In this document: one piece after another, positions 32,384-38,534 of the stretch
Layout: the number at the start of each line of letters is the position of its first letter
How positions within the stretch are numbered: the stretch's first letter is position 1
Origin: Candidatus Uhrbacteria bacterium
GTDB lineage: Bacteria > Patescibacteriota > Patescibacteriia > UBA9934 > GWF2-40-263
NCBI GenBank assembly: GCA_003511125.1
Contig: DOJV01000026.1
Span: 1-38,534, forward strand
Direction of reading: 5' to 3'
Length of the DNA: 38,534 nt
Position numbers and translations under genes: made by a program
Notes under the pieces: model-generated
The model's input: only the letters and a program-made list of their open reading frames with translations
Told to the model about the DNA's origin: nothing
Databases searched by the model: none

Positions 32384-32412
32384 TTGACACAAACAAAAAA
32401 AAGGCTTACCAT
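32384..32412 (+). promoter_or_regulatory. promoter and conserved leader of first tandem paralogue
   Basis: TTGACA (32384-32389), 17-bp spacer, TACCAT (32407-32412). The -10 ends four bases before an ATG at 32417, so that ATG is at or before the likely transcript start. GGAG (32459-32462) and GTG (32471) give the translation start. Confidence 0.78.
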
Positions 32413-32470
32413 AGCCATGGTTTTTCGGAGCAGTTCCGATGACCAAATCCCCGCACATGGAGTCAAACCC

Positions 32471-32872
32471 GTGTCAGCCGCCATCCCAACTCCTTCCTTT
32501 TCCTCCGCTCGCCGCCTCAACGCCCACTACCGGCTCGTCAGGAGCATCGTCCAAGACCCTCAGGCCATCACCAAATCCGGCGATGACGCCATCCATGTCT
32601 TCACCGACATCCTGGCCAGGGTCGATGGCGTCGTTCCACGAGACCCCGATCTCCTCCTGCGCATCGCCGCCGCCTCGGGCCAACCGCAGTGCTTCTGCGA
32701 TCTGGTCTCCTGGGCACGCCAGAACGGCCTCCGAGGTCAACTCGAGACTGCTTTCGACCGTCTCGTGGGGAACTCCAGCGATCCGTTCTTCGCCCGTCTG
32801 GCAATGATCATCACGGACGAACGCTCCCGCGCCGGCGTCTCCGGGATCAGCATGGTCCCCGCGCACCACTAG
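32471..32872 (+). CDS. small hypothetical protein, first of a tandem paralogous pair
   Basis: I do not recognise a family. The 133-aa product has a disordered start and then helical segments (VFTDILARVDGVV, LLLRIAAASGQPQCFCDLVSWARQNGLRGQL). The GTG at 32471 is chosen because GGAG lies eight bases upstream. An in-frame ATG at 32417 lacks a ribosome site and lies almost inside the promoter. The second gene at 33033 has the same promoter, leader and GTG-TCA start, and weak similarity in the helical part (L..A.A.SG....C......W). It is GC rich and has its own terminator. Confidence 0.75.
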   Translation: MSAAIPTPSFSSARRLNAHYRLVRSIVQDPQAITKSGDDAIHVFTDILARVDGVVPRDPDLLLRIAAASGQPQCFCDLVSWARQNGLRGQLETAFDRLVGNSSDPFFARLAMIITDERSRAGVSGISMVPAHH

Positions 32873-32894
32873 TCCGCTCTTTTCTCCTCTCTTC

Positions 32895-32930
32895 CCTCCT
32901 CCGCATCACGCGTTGAGGAGGCTTTTTTTT
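32895..32930 (+). terminator. terminator of first paralogue
   Basis: CCTCCTC (32895-32901) pairs with GAGGAGG (32915-32921) around CGCATCACGCGTT, then C and T8. It is nearly identical to the terminator at 33506. Confidence 0.92.
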
Positions 32931-32945
32931 AATTCTTACCAACTC

Positions 32946-32974
32946 TTTACAAAAACAAAAAAATGGCTTACCAT
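32946..32974 (+). promoter_or_regulatory. promoter and conserved leader of second tandem paralogue
   Basis: TTTACA (32946-32951), 17-bp spacer, TACCAT (32969-32974). The following ~60 bases match the leader of the first paralogue with few changes, through GGAG (33021-33024) to GTG-TCA at 33033. Confidence 0.78.
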
Positions 32975-33032
32975 AGCCATGGTTTTTCGGAATGATTCCG
33001 ACTACCAAATCCCCGCACATGGAGTCACACCC

Positions 33033-33476
33033 GTGTCAGATTCCTCATCCGGCCTCACTGCCCTGCTTCCTCCTCCCGGCCGTCACCCCAAGACCCCCGT
33101 CGAGGATTCCGTCATCGCCGTCATCCAGGCGCCGAGGACCATCAAGGACCACCCTCTCGAAGAGCGACTCAACATTCTTCGGGTGATTCTCGACTGCCAG
33201 TTCGACCTGGTCCCTTTCCGGATCAAGCTCGCGGCAGCTCTGCACACTGGCTCCGAAGGCGTCTGCGAATTCCTCGTCTGGCTGGCCCACCAACCACACC
33301 TCGCAGTACTTCGTGCCAAATATCGCCTGGGGCAATTCGCGACAATCGTCAGCGATCTCCCAGAATCGGAAGTTGACGCCATTCTCGCCGACCCCAAGGT
33401 CCGGGAGACCATCGTCATCTTCCACGAAATCTCCGGTCGTCGTCTCTCCCTCGGCAGCATCCCGGCCGAGGCCTAG
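33033..33476 (+). CDS. small hypothetical protein, second of a tandem paralogous pair
   Basis: I do not recognise a family. The 147-aa soluble product has a Pro/Ser-rich start and helical segments (LNILRVILDCQFDLVP, KLAAALHTGSEGVCEFLVWL). It has GGAG eight bases before the GTG start. It resembles the 32471 product in the helical core only, while the noncoding flanks of both genes are nearly identical. This indicates duplication of a whole transcription unit followed by fast protein divergence, or exchange of the coding part. Codon use is GC rich. Confidence 0.75.
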   Translation: MSDSSSGLTALLPPPGRHPKTPVEDSVIAVIQAPRTIKDHPLEERLNILRVILDCQFDLVPFRIKLAAALHTGSEGVCEFLVWLAHQPHLAVLRAKYRLGQFATIVSDLPESEVDAILADPKVRETIVIFHEISGRRLSLGSIPAEA

Positions 33477-33505
33477 TCCGCTACCGTTCACGTCTCTCGT
33501 CTTCG

Positions 33506-33541
33506 CCTCCTCCGCTTCACGCGTCGAGGAGGTCTTTTTTT
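33506..33541 (+). terminator. terminator of second paralogue
   Basis: CCTCCTC (33506-33512) pairs with GAGGAGG (33526-33532) around CGCTTCACGCGTC, then TC and T6-7. It is a duplicate of 32895-32930. Confidence 0.92.
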
Positions 33542-33555
33542 ACAGAAAATTCTAA

Positions 33556-33694
33556 GGGGTCGAATTACAAATTTGCTACAAATTTACAAATCTACGAATT
33601 ACGAATTTTACGAAAGATAAGTTTTTTTTAAGATTCGCCAGATTCGTACCAATTAGTAATTCATATATTCGCCAACACTCGTAATTCGCCCCCC
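33556..33694. repeat. imperfect long palindrome of ACGAATT-type words downstream of recO
   Basis: GGGGTCGAATTAC (33556-33568) and GTAATTCGCCCCC (33681-33693) are inverted arms. Between them words such as ACAAATTT, ACAAATCT, ACGAATTA and ATTCGCCA recur with ~8-11 nt period on both arms. There is no coding content. Confidence 0.75.
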
Positions 33695-33696
33695 TC

Positions 33697-34470
33697 TCAA
33701 AACTGACACGCCGCCCGCAAAGTTGTTGCCGGAATTGTTGGAAAATGTGCCACCAACAAACCTTCAACTGTTTCATGATATTCATCGAGCACCTCGCCGG
33801 GTAAATGTGGCCGCAGCAGGTCGGCAAATCTTTCGGTCATGGCAAAACGCATTAATTTTAAAACTTCGTCAGAAAGTGACCGAGACGAAAACCACTGTTC
33901 GCGATCTTCTTCAACACAAGATCCGCAAATCACTCCGCCTTTTAAAGCGTGCCAACGAAACTCACCGGCCTTAATCACCCCTCGACAATGAAGACAGAAA
34001 TTCAACTCCGGACGATAGCCAAGTAATCCCAAAAGTTTAAGCGTAAAAGCCGAAAGCAAAAAAGCTGAACGTTCTGAAGTTAAAGTCGGGGCCTTATTTA
34101 AAAATGATAAAAAATTTCTAACTTCCTCGTACAAAAATTGATCGACTTCACGTTCGCGCGTACCCATATCTACCAACTGCAACATATGATTAGCCACAAC
34201 TGTTTTTAATAAATCATTATACAACCCAGGGAAATTTTTCTTGCGTTCCACCCCGGCCACAGTTTCGTTTACCCGCCCATGAACCACCAACAAATCCACC
34301 TCAGCACAAAACTCCAAATGCGGCGCCAACTTAGCCAAAGGCTTCCGCGCCCCACGTCCAACGACCTCAATCTTCCCATGTTCCTTAGTCAAAACCGAAT
34401 AAACCCGATCAGCCTCCCGCCAATCGCGCCGACTCAAAACGATACCTGTGGTTTGATAAAGAATGGACAT
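33697..34470 (-). CDS. recO: DNA repair protein RecO
   Basis: RecO anneals single strands and helps load RecA with RecR. The OB-fold N-terminus is typical (TTGIVLSRRDWREADRVYSV, then GKIEVVGRGARKP). A helical middle follows, then a zinc site CLHC...CGSC (residues ~165-195). Length 257 aa is normal. The ATG at 34468-34470 matches the family start. It lies between two repeat-word spacers and downstream of ruvX on the same strand. Confidence 0.95.
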   Translation of the reverse strand: MSILYQTTGIVLSRRDWREADRVYSVLTKEHGKIEVVGRGARKPLAKLAPHLEFCAEVDLLVVHGRVNETVAGVERKKNFPGLYNDLLKTVVANHMLQLVDMGTREREVDQFLYEEVRNFLSFLNKAPTLTSERSAFLLSAFTLKLLGLLGYRPELNFCLHCRGVIKAGEFRWHALKGGVICGSCVEEDREQWFSSRSLSDEVLKLMRFAMTERFADLLRPHLPGEVLDEYHETVEGLLVAHFPTIPATTLRAACQF

Positions 34471-34541
34471 GTAAAATTTAGAAAATGAAAAAACAGGAAG
34501 AATCTAATTCACTTTCTCGTTTCTCGTTTTAGATCCTTTAC
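34471..34541. repeat. short inverted word repeat between ruvX and recO
   Basis: GTAAAATTTAGAAAATGAAA at the left is partly complementary to TTTCTCGTTTTAGATCCTTTAC at the right, where TTTCTCG is doubled. The design matches the other word-repeat spacers but is weaker. Confidence 0.55.
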
Positions 34542-34586
34542 TGAGCTCTGGATGACAACTGAAACAATTAACAACCTCTGTTTCTT

Positions 34587-34979
34587 TTACCCTCGGCCAA
34601 AATATTGCTCAAGAATAAGCATCGCTGCCAAGGCATCCTCTTCGGCCGCCGCACCCTCTTCCCTTTGCAAACGAATACTCTCCGAAGTCGTATAGGCTTC
34701 GTCTTCTTCAAAAATTGGGATCGAAATCACGGTTTTTAATTTTTCAATAAATGCCCGGGTCTTTTCCAACTGTTCCGGACCATGAAAAGCGCCGGTCGAC
34801 AAAGGCACACCAACAACCACTTGCTGAAAATCGTCGATAGAAATTTTTTGAGCAATTTTTTTAATGGTCTCGTCACCAATATTTGGAATAACCTCGAGCG
34901 GCAAAGCCACTCCGGCGACCGATTCACCGAAGGCCAAACCAATTTTTTTGTCACCGTAATCAATACCAAGAACGCGCAT
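34587..34979 (-). CDS. ruvX: YqgF/RuvX family putative Holliday junction resolvase
   Basis: An RNase H-fold nuclease implicated in 16S rRNA 5' processing and proposed as a Holliday junction resolvase. The N-terminal LGIDYGDKKIGLA carries the first catalytic Asp. VVVGVPLS gives the second motif, EDEAYTTSES corresponds to the DExxTT motif, and EDALAAMLILEQYF holds the last acidic residue. Length 130 aa is normal. It begins three bases after the stop of the upstream membrane protein gene. Confidence 0.94.
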   Translation of the reverse strand: MRVLGIDYGDKKIGLAFGESVAGVALPLEVIPNIGDETIKKIAQKISIDDFQQVVVGVPLSTGAFHGPEQLEKTRAFIEKLKTVISIPIFEEDEAYTTSESIRLQREEGAAAEEDALAAMLILEQYFGRG

Positions 34980-34982
34980 AAA

Positions 34983-35366
34983 TTAATCAAATTTTAAAAG
35001 CAAATAACCAACTCCGATCAAAGTCGAAAAAAATGCCGCAACCGTGGAAACAAACACCAAATTCTTGTTATCACTACGCCCTTTAAAAAACCAAAAAACT
35101 AAAGCAATCACCACCAACCAAAACACAAAATTTAAAACAAACGGCAGCTCTGACTGCTCTGGTCCGGGTCCCATCGGCGGCCGCGGGTAATCATAAACCT
35201 TAAACGGAAAACCGCCGGTGGCGTAAATCGAATTTTGGTTATTTAAATCAAGCGGCAAGAATTGATCAGAATACACAGGGTTCAAACGAAACGAAGCGAT
35301 CAGAGAAATCCAGTTCGTTACCCAAGCCAAACATAAAATTGAGACAACACGAAGTTTTAAAATCAT
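34983..35366 (-). CDS. small membrane protein of unknown function
   Basis: I do not recognise a family. The 127-aa product has an N-terminal hydrophobic segment (VVSILCLAWVTNWISLIA), a ~55-residue probably extracytoplasmic loop rich in P, N and Y, and two C-terminal helices (FVFWLVVIALVFWFF and STVAAFFSTLIGVGYLLL). Its start overlaps the upstream serine hydrolase stop by ATGA, so it is translationally coupled. Confidence 0.78.
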   Translation of the reverse strand: MILKLRVVSILCLAWVTNWISLIASFRLNPVYSDQFLPLDLNNQNSIYATGGFPFKVYDYPRPPMGPGPEQSELPFVLNFVFWLVVIALVFWFFKGRSDNKNLVFVSTVAAFFSTLIGVGYLLLKFD

Positions 35367-35938
35367 AATTTTATAACCTTTAATAATTCATTTAACACCA
35401 ACGGAAATTCTTTCAAATTATCCGACCCGCCCATGTGACCAAGATTATGTTCAACGATAATTTTGGCGCCGAGCCGCTCGTGAAAAAACTCGGAGTCAGA
35501 AAACGGAACATACGGATCGTTGTCAGAGAAAATTGCCGTGAATTTTGGACAAACTTTTTTAATTTTTTCCGTGTCGATCGGCAGATCGAGCCAGGGTTTG
35601 GCGATCGTTTCTTCTGCCGGACCACCGATTGAGCCGGGGATCAAATTAAACCAACCGGCAACACCAACAGCGCCACCGATTGAAGAATCGATCCGCTCGA
35701 GATAACGCATAATCGTTGGCACGCCAATACTGTGGCCAACCAAAAAAGTCTCGGTGTCTGGAGTTCCGACAAGTTCGGCCAGGTACGGCACCCATTTCTC
35801 AATCGCCGGGGCTGAAGCCTCCGGCATTTGCGGCACAACAACCTCAAAACCCCGTTTCTCGAGCTCGCTTTTGAGCCAAAGAAACCAAGCCTCCTCGGGG
35901 TAACCATCCCAACCATGAATAATAAAAACTCGTTTCAT
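35363..35938 (-). CDS. RBBP9/YdeN-type alpha/beta serine hydrolase
   Basis: A small alpha/beta hydrolase of 191 aa with the full triad: nucleophile Ser in GHSIG (~residue 70), Asp in SDNDPYVPF and His in LGHMGG. The N-terminus VFIIHGWDGYPEEAW matches the RBBP9/YdeN family, which has esterase activity with poorly known substrates. It is cytoplasmic, with no signal peptide. It precedes the small membrane protein by overlapping stop and start codons. Confidence 0.92.
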   Translation of the reverse strand: MKRVFIIHGWDGYPEEAWFLWLKSELEKRGFEVVVPQMPEASAPAIEKWVPYLAELVGTPDTETFLVGHSIGVPTIMRYLERIDSSIGGAVGVAGWFNLIPGSIGGPAEETIAKPWLDLPIDTEKIKKVCPKFTAIFSDNDPYVPFSDSEFFHERLGAKIIVEHNLGHMGGSDNLKEFPLVLNELLKVIKL

Positions 35939-35978
35939 ATTTTTTTTGGAAAACCCTCCTTCCCTATCCCCTAAAAAA

Positions 35979-36755
35979 TCAAACCACCATCGGCGTCAAA
36001 ATCTCGTGTCCGTTTTTCGTAATCACAATCGTCACTTCAAAATGCGCGGCCGAACTGCCGTCTCGGGTTACGGCTGTCCAACCGTCGTCAGCGGTTTTGA
36101 TTTCTCCGCTTCCAAGAGCGATCATTGGTTCAATGGCCAAACACATACCTGGCTTTAACAGTACCTGCGGTGCCCGAGGAGAAAAATAATTTGGAACGTG
36201 CGGATCTTCATGCACAGCATGACCAACACCATGGCCGACCAAAGCCGTGACAATTCCATAACCATAAGGTTTGACACAATCTTCTACAGCTCGACTAATA
36301 TCGCGAACATCGCCTTTTGGCCGAGCCGCGCGCACACCAGCCAGCAAAGATTCGCGGGTGACGCGCATAAGTTCCTCTTCTTTTTTCGAAACCTTACCGA
36401 CAGGAACTGTCGCAGCCATGTCGGTGAAGCGCCCCTTGTACTCACAACCAATGTCAATACCGACAATGTCGCCTTCTTTTAGCTTAACCCAACGGTCGGC
36501 CGTGCCATGAACAACTTCAGAACCAACCGAAACACAAAGCGTCGTCGGAAACGGCGGATCGTTGCGCGAACCGCGATAGCCTTTGAACGACGGTTTGGCT
36601 CCGACCGCCAAAAGCGAAGCTTCGGCGATTTTATCCAATTCGGAAATAAAAACCCCTGGCCGAACCGCTTTAATTGCCTCGGCCAAAGCCTGCGAAAGGA
36701 TCTTGCCACCCTCGCGCATGATTTTGATGTCTTCGTCGGATTTGATTAACGACAT
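35979..36755 (-). CDS. map: methionine aminopeptidase, type I
   Basis: It removes the initiator Met from nascent proteins. The five metal ligands are visible: IDIGCEY and FTDMAAT (two Asp), GHGVGHAVHEDP (His), CLAIEPM (Glu) and AHFEVTI (Glu). Length is 258 aa from the ATG at 36753-36755. An upstream TTG would lie within adk. It begins one base after the adk stop (TAGTATG), so the two are coupled, an order familiar from the end of ribosomal-protein operons. Confidence 0.96.
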   Translation of the reverse strand: MSLIKSDEDIKIMREGGKILSQALAEAIKAVRPGVFISELDKIAEASLLAVGAKPSFKGYRGSRNDPPFPTTLCVSVGSEVVHGTADRWVKLKEGDIVGIDIGCEYKGRFTDMAATVPVGKVSKKEEELMRVTRESLLAGVRAARPKGDVRDISRAVEDCVKPYGYGIVTALVGHGVGHAVHEDPHVPNYFSPRAPQVLLKPGMCLAIEPMIALGSGEIKTADDGWTAVTRDGSSAAHFEVTIVITKNGHEILTPMVV

Positions 36756-36756
36756 A

Positions 36757-37386
36757 CTATTCAAAAATCTTTTTCACTTTCTCTGCCACTTCTTCAACGT
36801 TTCCTGAACCATCAACCCGATACAAAATTCCCATACCTTCAAACTTATCGGCCACTGGCTCGGTTTCGGTGTGATAAATTTCCAGGCGTTGACGAATAAC
36901 CTCCGGAACATCATCAGAACGACGAACAAGATTGCCGTCGCAATGATCGCATTTATCATTTTCTTTTGGAGGAACGTATTTTAATTGAAAACCGCAACGA
37001 CACTTGTTGCACTGCACTCGACCAGAAAGACGTTCGACAGATTGATCATCGGTAATTTCTAAAAGAATAGCATGAGTCGGCTCGACAGACTCTAAAAATA
37101 AATCGGCTTGTTTTAAAATCCTAGGAAAACCATCAAGAATCCAACCGTTGGCCGCATCTGATTTTGTTAATCTTTCTTGAATGATACTCAAAGCCAAATC
37201 GTCCGGAACCAAAGTCCCGCCGTCGATATAACTCTTGGCTTCCAGGCCTTTTTCTGACCCGCCGGCAATTTCGTCGCGCAACAAGGCGCCCATGGAAATC
37301 GCTGGAATGTTAAGCTCTTTGGCCAAGATTTCGGCTTGGGTACCCTTGCCGGCCCCTTGTGGGCCCATAATAAGTATTTTGTTCAT
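36757..37386 (-). CDS. adk: adenylate kinase, zinc-LID type
   Basis: It interconverts AMP, ADP and ATP. The P-loop GPQGAGKGTQ is at residues ~8-17 and the AMP site includes LDGFPR. The long LID carries a four-cysteine zinc site (CNKCRCGF and CDHC), as in Gram-positive-type enzymes. Length 209 aa. The promoter -10 ends nine bases before the ATG, so the leader is minimal and there is no Shine-Dalgarno. secY, its usual upstream partner, is not in view; two unrelated accessory units lie there instead. Confidence 0.97.
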   Translation of the reverse strand: MNKILIMGPQGAGKGTQAEILAKELNIPAISMGALLRDEIAGGSEKGLEAKSYIDGGTLVPDDLALSIIQERLTKSDAANGWILDGFPRILKQADLFLESVEPTHAILLEITDDQSVERLSGRVQCNKCRCGFQLKYVPPKENDKCDHCDGNLVRRSDDVPEVIRQRLEIYHTETEPVADKFEGMGILYRVDGSGNVEEVAEKVKKIFE

Positions 37387-37395
37387 AATGGTTAT

Positions 37396-37424
37396 AGTAT
37401 AGAATAAAAAACTCCTCCAGCCAA
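37396..37424 (-). promoter_or_regulatory. promoter of adk-map, overlapping an upstream terminator
   Basis: On the minus strand TTGGCT (37419-37424), 17-bp spacer, TATACT (37396-37401). The -35 and most of the spacer are part of the terminator hairpin of the 37468 gene. Confidence 0.6.
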
Positions 37425-37440
37425 GTCTGTGGCACGGAGG
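37404..37440 (-). terminator. terminator of the 37468-37989 gene
   Basis: On the minus strand CCTCC and GTGCCA pair with TGGC and GGAGG with a small bulge, followed by AGTTTTTT. Confidence 0.8.
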
Positions 37441-37467
37441 ACAAGAGAATGGTTGTTGGCCGAATTA

Positions 37468-37989
37468 TTACGAATACCAAAGTTCTAAGGCATGATCAAG
37501 GTCACCTGTCGAGACTTCGAAAAGAATGACCGACCCATCAGGAACTTTGCTTTCGAGTTCGATACGACCTTCGGTCCCCGGGGCGAGAACTTTCGGTTGA
37601 TCGGTGGCTACAGACAAAAGAAGCGAACCATCAATGTTTATTTGAAGTTCAAACGGCACAGCTCGCAACCGCCTAACCTCGGCCGGAGAAATAGTAGTCC
37701 CCGGCCTTGAATACCGTAGACACCTGATTCTTCCCACCAACATACCCTTTTTGAGTTTTGGTGGCCCAAACTCAAGTTCCATCTCCGCGGCGGCCGCGGT
37801 GACGAATTTGACAGCGCCTGACAAGACTTGATCAAAGTCCTCTTCCAGATTCAAGTAGTCGACGTTCACCATCTTGTCATCAGGAGGCAAAAGCGAAGCT
37901 CCGAAACCTCCCTTGTTCTGTTCGCTAAGAGACTCTGGGGGGAAACCTTGAAGCTTGAGAGAGATCTCACGAAAAGTGCGTCGAGTCAC
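37468..37989 (-). CDS. hypothetical protein, self-contained transcription unit
   Basis: I do not recognise a family. The 173-aa soluble product has helical N-terminal parts (FDQVLSGAVKFVTAAAAEME) and a beta-rich C-terminus (FELQINIDGSLLLSV, then GRIELESKVPDGSVILFEV). The GTG at 37987-37989 is chosen because AAGGAGG lies five bases before it. An upstream in-frame TTG would include this ribosome site within the coding sequence. Promoter and terminator are its own. It sits where the ribosomal-protein operon could have continued upstream of adk. Confidence 0.75.
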   Translation of the reverse strand: MTRRTFREISLKLQGFPPESLSEQNKGGFGASLLPPDDKMVNVDYLNLEEDFDQVLSGAVKFVTAAAAEMELEFGPPKLKKGMLVGRIRCLRYSRPGTTISPAEVRRLRAVPFELQINIDGSLLLSVATDQPKVLAPGTEGRIELESKVPDGSVILFEVSTGDLDHALELWYS

Positions 37990-38027
37990 GAATTCCTCCT
38001 TGGATTCTGAGACCAACCATCACTACC

Positions 38028-38056
38028 ACCTTAACAAAACCCGCTCAAATAATCAA
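38028..38056 (-). promoter_or_regulatory. promoter of the 37468-37989 gene
   Basis: On the minus strand TTGATT (38051-38056), 17-bp spacer, TAAGGT (38028-38033). It starts directly after the T-tract of the preceding terminator. Confidence 0.72.
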
Positions 38057-38092
38057 GAAAAAAAGACCCGCAATCCAAAAGACTTTTGGGTC
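38057..38092 (-). terminator. terminator of the 38125 gene
   Basis: On the minus strand GACCC pairs with GGGTC across an inner CCAAAAGTCTTTTGG stem, followed by T7. Confidence 0.82.
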
Positions 38093-38124
38093 AAAAGATG
38101 CCGAAAAGGTTCAAAGAGACAGCC

Positions 38125-38534
38125 TCACCGAGTCTCAGCTTCGGCCACCTTTCTGGCTTTCACAGCCTCATCTATCCACCGATTGAAATCAACCCCACCC
38201 TCGATGGCGGCTCGGTCTTCCGTGTCGAGCTCGGTAAACAGAGCTGTCTGCCACGGGGTCAACTCGGCCGGGAGGGCTTCGGCCACTCTATCAATCATCA
38301 TCTCTCGAGACGCATCGACGAAATACCCGGGTTTTCCACGGTGGAATTCGTCAAAAAGTCCTTGAAGCGGACAGGCACCTTGTCGCCTGAAACGAAAGAT
38401 CTTTATCCGAACCTGCTCGACATCGGGCAACATCTTGAGGAGACTCCAGCGCTGTTCATCGTCCGGCGTGACGGAGTGCCAAGTCGAGGCAACTAAATCG
38501 AGCATATGTTCGCGAGACAGCTCGTGGTTCGGAG
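38125..38534 (-). CDS. hypothetical protein, 5' end beyond window
   Basis: I do not recognise a family. The frame stays open to the window edge, so the ATG at 38503-38505 may be internal; the residues before it (PNHELSREH) read naturally into MLDLVASTWHSV. The visible ~136 residues are soluble and mostly helical (MMIDRVAEALPAELTPWQTAL, then FNRWIDEAVKARKVAEA). Codon use is GC rich, like the other accessory units. A terminator follows the stop. Confidence 0.7.
   Translation of the reverse strand, partial: PNHELSREHMLDLVASTWHSVTPDDEQRWSLLKMLPDVEQVRIKIFRFRRQGACPLQGLFDEFHRGKPGYFVDASREMMIDRVAEALPAELTPWQTALFTELDTEDRAAIEGGVDFNRWIDEAVKARKVAEAETR

Noticed and set aside
32417..32470. In-frame ATG at 32417 as start of the first paralogue (and the equivalent ATG at 32979)
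   Set aside because: It lies four bases after the -10 and has no ribosome site. GGAG-N8-GTG downstream is conserved in both copies.
32161..32520. Minus-strand frame made of Leu-Glu-Arg repeats over the 9-bp array
   Set aside because: A period divisible by three keeps every frame open. There is no start signal or domain.
32439..32807. Alternative frame beginning MTKSPHMESN over the first paralogue
   Set aside because: It has no ribosome site, its ATG is absent from the second copy, and it overlaps the better supported frame fully.

Overview
The window looks like a chromosome segment of a small-genome candidate-phylum bacterium, most probably Patescibacteria/CPR of a Parcubacteria type. The basis is compact core proteins (an AspRS without its GAD domain, a Rel without its C-terminal regulatory region), core genes that mostly lack a Shine-Dalgarno sequence, short spacers full of repeat words, and many proteins of unknown function. 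TGA is used as a normal stop. The lineage is an inference, as no rRNA is present.

Layout. 1-7.0 kb (+): the 3' part of a LytR-CpsA-Psr protein, then der, pth, dprA and topA. 7.0-12 kb: a CPR-type hypothetical (-), a bifunctional Rel (+), then parA-parB (-). 12-14 kb: two self-contained units, a dUTPase/dCMP deaminase fusion (-) and an unknown gene (+). 14-18.4 kb: a TrmB-type regulator divergent from an operon that begins with a GTP cyclohydrolase II/TrpF-like fusion, followed by a coiled-coil protein with a DUF3626-like C-terminus and a small protein. 18.4-18.9 kb: three tRNA genes. 19-29.3 kb (mainly -): an HD hydrolase, glycosyltransferase, methyltransferase, small membrane exporter, D,D-carboxypeptidase, scpB, scpA, aspS, a secreted hypothetical and asnS. 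29.5-33.5 kb: a GC-richer island of four self-contained units (P-loop protein, lipoprotein, two tandem paralogues) with microsatellite and 9-bp minisatellite arrays. 33.7-37.4 kb (-): recO, ruvX, a membrane protein, a serine hydrolase, map and adk. 37.4-38.5 kb (-): two more units of unknown function.

Two kinds of gene organisation stand out. Core genes sit in tight operons, often with ATGA overlaps, little or no 5' UTR and no Shine-Dalgarno. The accessory genes are single transcription units, most with a TTGAC-like -35, a 17-bp spacer, a TA...T -10, a leader with a clear GGAG-type ribosome site, and their own hairpin terminator. Two adjacent units (32.38-33.54 kb) share promoter, leader, start codon and terminator almost identically, while the proteins diverge from the third codon onward.

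The spacers carry three repeat classes. The first is spacers built of 8-9 bp words arranged as inverted arms, at six or more places with a different word each time. The second is a 362-bp MITE-like composite with inverted ends and a perfect 8-bp target duplication. The third is dispersed REP-like hairpins. All positions and motifs were read by eye. Family names rest on recognised motifs, not on database searches.
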